Assembly (NCBI GenBank): GCA_030643145.1
Contig: DAOWMJ010000070.1
Coordinates: forward strand, 1 to 9,399
Direction of reading: 5' to 3'
DNA: 9,399 nucleotides
From: Candidatus Latescibacterota bacterium
GTDB taxonomy: Bacteria; Krumholzibacteriota; Krumholzibacteriia; Krumholzibacteriales; WJIX01
Shown here: piece by piece, positions 5,310 to 9,399 of the stretch
Position numbering within the stretch: position 1 is the first letter of the stretch
Layout: every line of letters begins with the position of its first letter
The notes under the pieces: model-generated
Database searches by the model: none
Told to the model about the DNA's origin: nothing
The model's input: the letters and a program-made list of their open reading frames with translations, nothing else
Translations under genes and position numbers: made by a program

Positions 5310-6893
5310 TTGCCAGAATTAGGTAATGAAAATAGAACGCTTTTCAAGAAACAGATAAACGATCATACCGGGAAACTTGTTGCTCTTATGGAACAAGCTT
5401 CAGGCGAATCGATAAATACAGAAGTTCTTAACAGAGCGTGTTTCGCCAACAAGCTTCTTGAAGGAAGTACAAGGATGCTTGGACTCAACGATTGGAGTGA
5501 AACTTTAACCCTGTTTCGTGAGCTTCTTGAAAAGGTTAATAACGAAGGTGCTCACTGGGATGAAAATCAGTCTCAGGTTGTGTCGGAGATTCTCGAAATT
5601 GAAGAACGAATCAGCGATTCGCTTTCTTCAGAAGATTTTGATGATAAGTGGAATCCAGTTTTATTTATTGGCGTAAAGAAGGAAATTGAAGTGTTAATTG
5701 ATGAATGTAAAGGTGGCATCCAATCCGGTCTCTCGTTTGAAAAGACAAATCCCGACAAAGATTCTGTTTATATAGAAGAGCCGCCTAAAAAATCCGGCAA
5801 GACTGAAATTAATGTGTTTGAAAAGCTAATTGCTTTGCTTGAGGAGCTATGGCACGATTTTGATTCTTATATTGGAAATGGTGATGATTGGGAGGATAGG
5901 GTGAAAGATTTTGAATTAAAATATGAAGAAAGTAAATTCTATATGAATCTTATGGGTGATTTTATACAAAGAATGTCAGACAAAAAAGATAATTCTTCCG
6001 TAGAGATTTCCAGCAATCTTGTCGTCGGAGGTGTTAGAAACATTGTAGATATCTACAGTAATATGAAGGGTTGGAAGATAAATCTTCATACGAAAACAGA
6101 CGAATTTACTATGAGCGGAAAGGCCGCTTCAGCCATTGTCAAAATTATTAAGAACTGTCTTTTTGACATAAGTTCGTTACCTGTAATGGATAGTAATGAC
6201 AATTTAATGATGGAGATGGATATCGCATGCAGGGGATCATATTTGGAGGTAGTTGTAAGGGATAATTATGCGCGTTATCTGAATGATTCTGAAATAGATC
6301 ATGAGGATCCAGCAGCTTTCTATAAAGGGTTGCTGGTTATTAGAAATATCTTGAAGGATTGGGGAGGATTGCTGTGGGTTGAGCCTGGGAAGGGTAAAGA
6401 AGGGAGATTCAAATTCACTTTTCCGAAATCCGTCGATAAGATCGATTATTACATTTTTGATGTATCTGGAAAAGAGATAGGTATTCCTTCTCACTGTATC
6501 GAAGGAATTTATGCATTTGATCCGGAGAAAGTTGTTCTTGAGAGTGGTCAATACTATTTAAATTCTTCCGATAAGAAGGTGCCCGTTTTTGGAATGAGTG
6601 AACTGGCGTCTGAAGAGATTAACCCGGGAGATGAAAAGAATCATATAATTGTGATTGGATCGGCGGAAGAGAGAATTGGGGTTTTCACAAAAGATTGCGG
6701 ATATAAACTGGAGAGCATAGCTGGTCAGCTTGTCGAAGAAACCTGGGCGACTATTTCCAATTATTCACTGCAAATGGGGGAACGTGACTGTGCGGTACTG
6801 GATATCCCGTTGCTTTTCAGCAGAATTGAATATTTGAGAGGACTTGGAACTGCTTTTGAGGGATCCGGTTCTGTAACAATTGAAAGAGCTTAG
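5310..6893 (+). CDS. CheA-like protein with degenerate Hpt and ATPase regions, 527 aa
   Basis: Domain order matches CheA without P2. An Hpt-like helix bundle comes first (about 10-105), containing KLLEGSTRMLGLNDWSETL (48-66), which aligns with HTLKGSARMLG but has Lys48 where the phosphorylated His should be. A P3-like dimerisation region follows (about 168-265). The HATPase-like P4 (265-372) has an N-box remnant, IVKIIKNCLFD (Asn282). Its G1 box is VVRDNYARY, keeping Asp318 but losing the glycines of DDGxG, and its G2-like GLLVIRNILKDWGGLLWVE (340-358) is clear. A CheW-like P5 closes the protein (about 377-515, with IGIPSHCIEGIYAF and AVLDIPLLF). CheA normally autophosphorylates; here both phosphate acceptor and ATP pocket look defective, so a scaffold role is inferred. 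The start is TTG 5310, with GAGGTGA (5300-5306) overlapping the upstream stop. It sits directly behind the MCP-like gene, its expected array partner. Confidence 0.82.
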   Translation: MPELGNENRTLFKKQINDHTGKLVALMEQASGESINTEVLNRACFANKLLEGSTRMLGLNDWSETLTLFRELLEKVNNEGAHWDENQSQVVSEILEIEERISDSLSSEDFDDKWNPVLFIGVKKEIEVLIDECKGGIQSGLSFEKTNPDKDSVYIEEPPKKSGKTEINVFEKLIALLEELWHDFDSYIGNGDDWEDRVKDFELKYEESKFYMNLMGDFIQRMSDKKDNSSVEISSNLVVGGVRNIVDIYSNMKGWKINLHTKTDEFTMSGKAASAIVKIIKNCLFDISSLPVMDSNDNLMMEMDIACRGSYLEVVVRDNYARYLNDSEIDHEDPAAFYKGLLVIRNILKDWGGLLWVEPGKGKEGRFKFTFPKSVDKIDYYIFDVSGKEIGIPSHCIEGIYAFDPEKVVLESGQYYLNSSDKKVPVFGMSELASEEINPGDEKNHIIVIGSAEERIGVFTKDCGYKLESIAGQLVEETWATISNYSLQMGERDCAVLDIPLLFSRIEYLRGLGTAFEGSGSVTIERA

Positions 6894-6951
6894 AAAAAAT
6901 AAATTTGCGAATGGTACCCGCGTGCGTGGTTTAAACAATAGAGAGGTTGTC

Positions 6952-7185
6952 ATGGCAAAACAACAACATGACTACGGAAAAATCATCATCGGTGGACATG
7001 ACGACAATCATGATGTAATGACTTCTGTTGAAGCAGCTGATTATCTCAAAATGCATGTTAAGACAGTATGTCGTTTAGCGAAAGAGAAGAAAATTCCCGC
7101 AAAAAAAGTGGGAAGTGAGTGGAGATTTCTAAGGAGTGTGCTTGACAAATGGCTCGCTCAAGAAGAAGTTGTAAGTTCTTCCTGA
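6952..7185 (+). CDS. small excisionase/BldC-type helix-turn-helix DNA-binding protein, 77 aa
   Basis: A small predicted DNA-binding protein of the MerR-like excisionase (HTH_17) class. After a polar, His/Asp-rich N-terminus (1-22), the segment MTSVEAADYLKMHVKTVCRL (23-42) forms the helix-turn-helix. It is followed by the family's basic wing, KIPAKKVGSEWRFLRSVLDKWL (48-69), with the characteristic K.G..WRF and W-L ending. Despite the family name, nothing here suggests a phage or integrase; single-domain members also act as transcription factors. The start is ATG 6952 with GAGAGG (6941-6946) five bases upstream. An in-frame TTG at 6880 would add 24 residues but would overlap the preceding gene and lacks a ribosome site. 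It lies 58 bases after the CheA-like gene and 28 before the STAS/HD-GYP gene, so it is probably co-transcribed and may be the operon's DNA-level output or autoregulator. Confidence 0.88.
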   Translation: MAKQQHDYGKIIIGGHDDNHDVMTSVEAADYLKMHVKTVCRLAKEKKIPAKKVGSEWRFLRSVLDKWLAQEEVVSSS

Positions 7186-7213
7186 GTAAGAGGGTTGTCA
7201 AGGGAGACAAAAT

Positions 7214-9109
7214 ATGGCAAAAGCACTGATTCAAAGGGTGGAAGTTGATCAGCCCGGAGTCGCGGTATTCAAAGTATCGGGAAAACTTGGGTTTCACCAG
7301 AATAACAAGATAAAGCAACTTGTTGAGGAATGTCTGAAAAGGAAGTTTAGCAAGGTAGTTTTTGATTTTCTGGATTTGCTATCTCTGGGTGGTGGTGTTG
7401 CAAGGATCTTTAGAGATTTTGTGGATGAATATAACAGAATTGGATGTTCCGTAGATTTTCTTGTTACAAACGATGTGGTTCTTGATTTTCTAAAAAGTGG
7501 AGATGTTGATGTTTCGATATATTCAACTCTCGAAGCGGCTTTGGATGCATCAAAAGAATCGGCACAGTCTGGAAAAGAAGATAAGCCCGCAGGGGAAAAA
7601 GACGATATCGCTGTTGGTAAGGATGCGGATGGAGTCATTATGATGATGTACAATGATAATGATCAAAGTGATTCTGTTGATGATGAAGAGGGAAACGAGA
7701 AATTTGGCGATATTTCTCAGGAAGAAATCTACTCGAGTGAAAAAAATATATCTGAGAATGCAAAATTTGTTCAGGAGTCCTATGCGGAGGAATCAAAGGA
7801 AGAAAATGATATTGATTTAGATGGCGAAGACAATGAGTATGAGCTGGATAGATCCTGTGGGATTATTGAGAAAAAAGAGGACGAAGAGATTATTTCGGAG
7901 ATATTCAACAACAAGGAAGAAGATGCGCCTCCGGAATGGATTGCAGCCCCCATCTCACCTTTCAATGAAAATGGCAAAATAATAAAGGAGAGTGGTGTTA
8001 AAGAGGAAGGGGATATTAACAGGAGCTTAAAGCGCAGAATATTGGAATTGAAGACTCTTTTTTCAATCAGCTCTGATTTTAATGGGATACGTAACAAGAA
8101 AAAATTGTTGGACATATTCCTGTTGACTGCCATAGCCCAAGGGGGGGTTGAATCGGCTCTTTTTTTAGAAAAGAGAGATAACTGTTTAGTGCCTGTTGTT
8201 TCCAAGGGGATCGACAAGAAGAAAATTGAGAGCCTCACTATTGATATAAAGAGTATTCAGAACGTCATAGGAAAGAAAACTCTAACCGGCATCGATGATA
8301 TTATCGGGGAAAAGGAAAAAGAAAGTCTCAAGGCGAATGATCTCGAATATTTTTGTCCATTTACAATAAATAATGAATTCGCGGGTCTTTTTATGATCGG
8401 AAAAAAGATTTCCGGTCGCGATATGAAGAAAGAAAATTTTGAGTTCCTGAATATTCTGGCGAGTGTTGCTGAAAATGCATACAGGAATGCTATTATGTTT
8501 GAGCGGGAGAATGAAAGAACTCTGGGAATTGTAAAAACTCTAATTTCCATGATAGAAGAGAATACTTTATTAAAGGGTACATCAGAGTTTGTTTCTCGCT
8601 ATGTTGGGGTTCTAGCGAAAAAAATAAATTATCCTGAGGAACATTTCAAAGATCTCATCTATGGCACTGTTCTTCGTGATATGGGTATGATTAAAATAAG
8701 TGATCTTATTATAAAAAGTCCACGTGAACTTTCCAAAGAAGAATGGGCTGTGATAAAAAAACACCCTGATGACGGCGCCGACATGTTGCAGCGAATGGGA
8801 TTTGACGATCATGTCGTGGATATAGTGAAAAGCCATCACGAAAGATTTAATGGAGAGGGTTATCCACGGGGACTCAGAGGTAAGAAAATCCCTATTGGAG
8901 CTAGGATAATATCGATAGTAGAAAGTTATTCTGCGATGATTCATGACCGACCTACAAGGTCCGCTCTTTCCGAAAAGGAAGCGTTAAAAACACTGAAAGA
9001 GAATTATGGGCTTAGATATGATATGGAGATCACTCGTGGTTTCGCCAAGATTATGGAAAGAGAATTCGCTAAATCGGTTAACCCAAAAAAAGTTATGGCG
9101 AAAGGCTAG
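7214..9109 (+). CDS. STAS - acidic linker - GAF-like - degenerate HD-GYP protein, 631 aa
   Basis: A cytoplasmic multidomain signalling protein. Residues 1-112 form a STAS-like domain (anti-sigma-antagonist type). The usual DSSG phospho-site loop reads LLSLGGGVARIF (55-66), with glycine where the Ser should be. Residues 113-268 are a strongly acidic, probably disordered linker. Residues 275-425 look like a GAF domain (LFSISSDFN, SALFLEKRD, FAGLFMIGKK). Residues 435-612 are HD-GYP. The HHERFNGEGYPRGLRGKKIP region (541-560), KKHP (515-518) and DRPTR (578-582) are preserved. The HD itself is Arg488-Asp489 with Met492 for the Lys of HDIGK, the first metal His is Thr456, and the YDA Asp is Ser573. 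HD-GYP enzymes hydrolyse cyclic-di-GMP; hydrolysis here is doubtful, ligand sensing or scaffolding more likely. ATG 7214 has AGGGAG (7201-7206) seven bases upstream. The receiver gene follows three bases after the stop. Confidence 0.86.
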   Translation: MAKALIQRVEVDQPGVAVFKVSGKLGFHQNNKIKQLVEECLKRKFSKVVFDFLDLLSLGGGVARIFRDFVDEYNRIGCSVDFLVTNDVVLDFLKSGDVDVSIYSTLEAALDASKESAQSGKEDKPAGEKDDIAVGKDADGVIMMMYNDNDQSDSVDDEEGNEKFGDISQEEIYSSEKNISENAKFVQESYAEESKEENDIDLDGEDNEYELDRSCGIIEKKEDEEIISEIFNNKEEDAPPEWIAAPISPFNENGKIIKESGVKEEGDINRSLKRRILELKTLFSISSDFNGIRNKKKLLDIFLLTAIAQGGVESALFLEKRDNCLVPVVSKGIDKKKIESLTIDIKSIQNVIGKKTLTGIDDIIGEKEKESLKANDLEYFCPFTINNEFAGLFMIGKKISGRDMKKENFEFLNILASVAENAYRNAIMFERENERTLGIVKTLISMIEENTLLKGTSEFVSRYVGVLAKKINYPEEHFKDLIYGTVLRDMGMIKISDLIIKSPRELSKEEWAVIKKHPDDGADMLQRMGFDDHVVDIVKSHHERFNGEGYPRGLRGKKIPIGARIISIVESYSAMIHDRPTRSALSEKEALKTLKENYGLRYDMEITRGFAKIMEREFAKSVNPKKVMAKG

Positions 9110-9112
9110 GTT

Positions 9113-9399
9113 TTGAACGGAAATATCCTGGTCGTGGATGATGATCCCAATGTAGTAGAGATAATCACTGAGTCTCTGAACAGAGAAGGGTATGTAACCG
9201 AATCAGCCTCCGATGGCGAGGATGCCCTTCTCAAGTTTGAGAGATTTGATCCTGATCTCGTAATTCTCGATGTTCACATTCCGAAAATTGATGGTTTACA
9301 GGTTTGTAGCCACATATCCTCAAATGAAAAGAATTACGATATTCCGGTTGTTATGATGTCGGATGATATTCTGTCAGATTCTGCCATGGAAGGGTTTAA
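9113..9399 (+). CDS. response regulator receiver domain protein, 3' end beyond the window
   Basis: Ninety-five residues of a CheY-like receiver are visible, and the frame is still open at the right edge. The conserved acidic pocket is present (ILVVDDDP, Asp9-Asp10-Asp11), as are the phospho-acceptor Asp53 in VILDVHIPKIDGLQVC and Ser83 in VVMMSDD, standing at the Thr/Ser switch position. The switch Lys would lie just beyond the cut. This is the one module of the operon whose phospho-chemistry residues look intact. Whether an output domain (DNA-binding, GGDEF or other) follows cannot be seen. The start is TTG 9113, with AAAGG (9101-9105) seven bases upstream inside the end of the preceding gene. 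The three-base spacing implies translational coupling with the STAS/HD-GYP gene. The phosphodonor is probably encoded elsewhere, since the neighbouring CheA-like protein looks unable to serve. Confidence 0.9.
   Translation, partial: MNGNILVVDDDPNVVEIITESLNREGYVTESASDGEDALLKFERFDPDLVILDVHIPKIDGLQVCSHISSNEKNYDIPVVMMSDDILSDSAMEGF

Noticed and set aside
6880..6951. TTG 6880 as start of the HTH gene
   Set aside because: It would overlap the CheA-like gene by 14 bases without a ribosome site, and the extra 24 residues are not part of the HTH fold. ATG 6952 has GAGAGG at five bases.
6952..7185. HTH gene as phage excisionase marking a mobile element
   Set aside because: No integrase, attachment repeats or phage genes are visible, and its spacing fits the signalling operon.

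Overview
The window is AT-rich bacterial DNA that favours AGA/AGG and ATA codons. It comes from a Gram-negative-type bacterium that uses sigma-54: two -24/-12 promoters with the same core are visible. I cannot name the phylum. The nitrilase resembles Desulfobacterota-type relatives as I remember them, but candidate phyla fit equally well.

Left part (1-2938). The first 243 bases hold what looks like a decayed iron-sulfur (ferredoxin-like) gene: two half cluster motifs lie in one frame that stop codons interrupt. It is followed by an intact alpha/beta hydrolase (248-1159, +) that overlaps tail to tail with a 257-residue protein of unknown family (1146-1919, -). The unknown gene has a good sigma-54 promoter on the minus strand. 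A divergent spacer with a sigma-70-like promoter and an 8-bp inverted repeat leads to a nitrilase-superfamily amidase with an intact Glu-Lys-Cys triad (2141-2938, +).

Right part (2939-9399). A 365-base spacer carries a strong sigma-54 promoter (3197-3213). It drives a compact same-strand gene set: a two-TM MCP-like protein with a divergent signalling tip and a long acidic tail; a CheA-like protein (Hpt-like, dimerisation, ATPase-like and CheW-like regions); a 77-residue excisionase/BldC-type HTH protein; a STAS-acidic linker-GAF-like-HD-GYP protein; and a response-regulator receiver cut by the right edge.

The main point is that this operon looks like a chemosensory array in which every enzymatic or phospho-accepting module upstream of the receiver is degenerate. 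The Hpt His is replaced, the ATPase G1 glycines are gone, the STAS phospho-site is glycine, and the HD-GYP metal ligands are lost. The reading frames nevertheless stay open and the folds stay recognisable. The receiver keeps its acidic pair and phosphorylatable Asp. I infer a scaffold or pseudoenzyme signalling complex, co-regulated by sigma-54 with the unknown 257-residue protein. Its output could pass through the small DNA-binding protein and/or the receiver.
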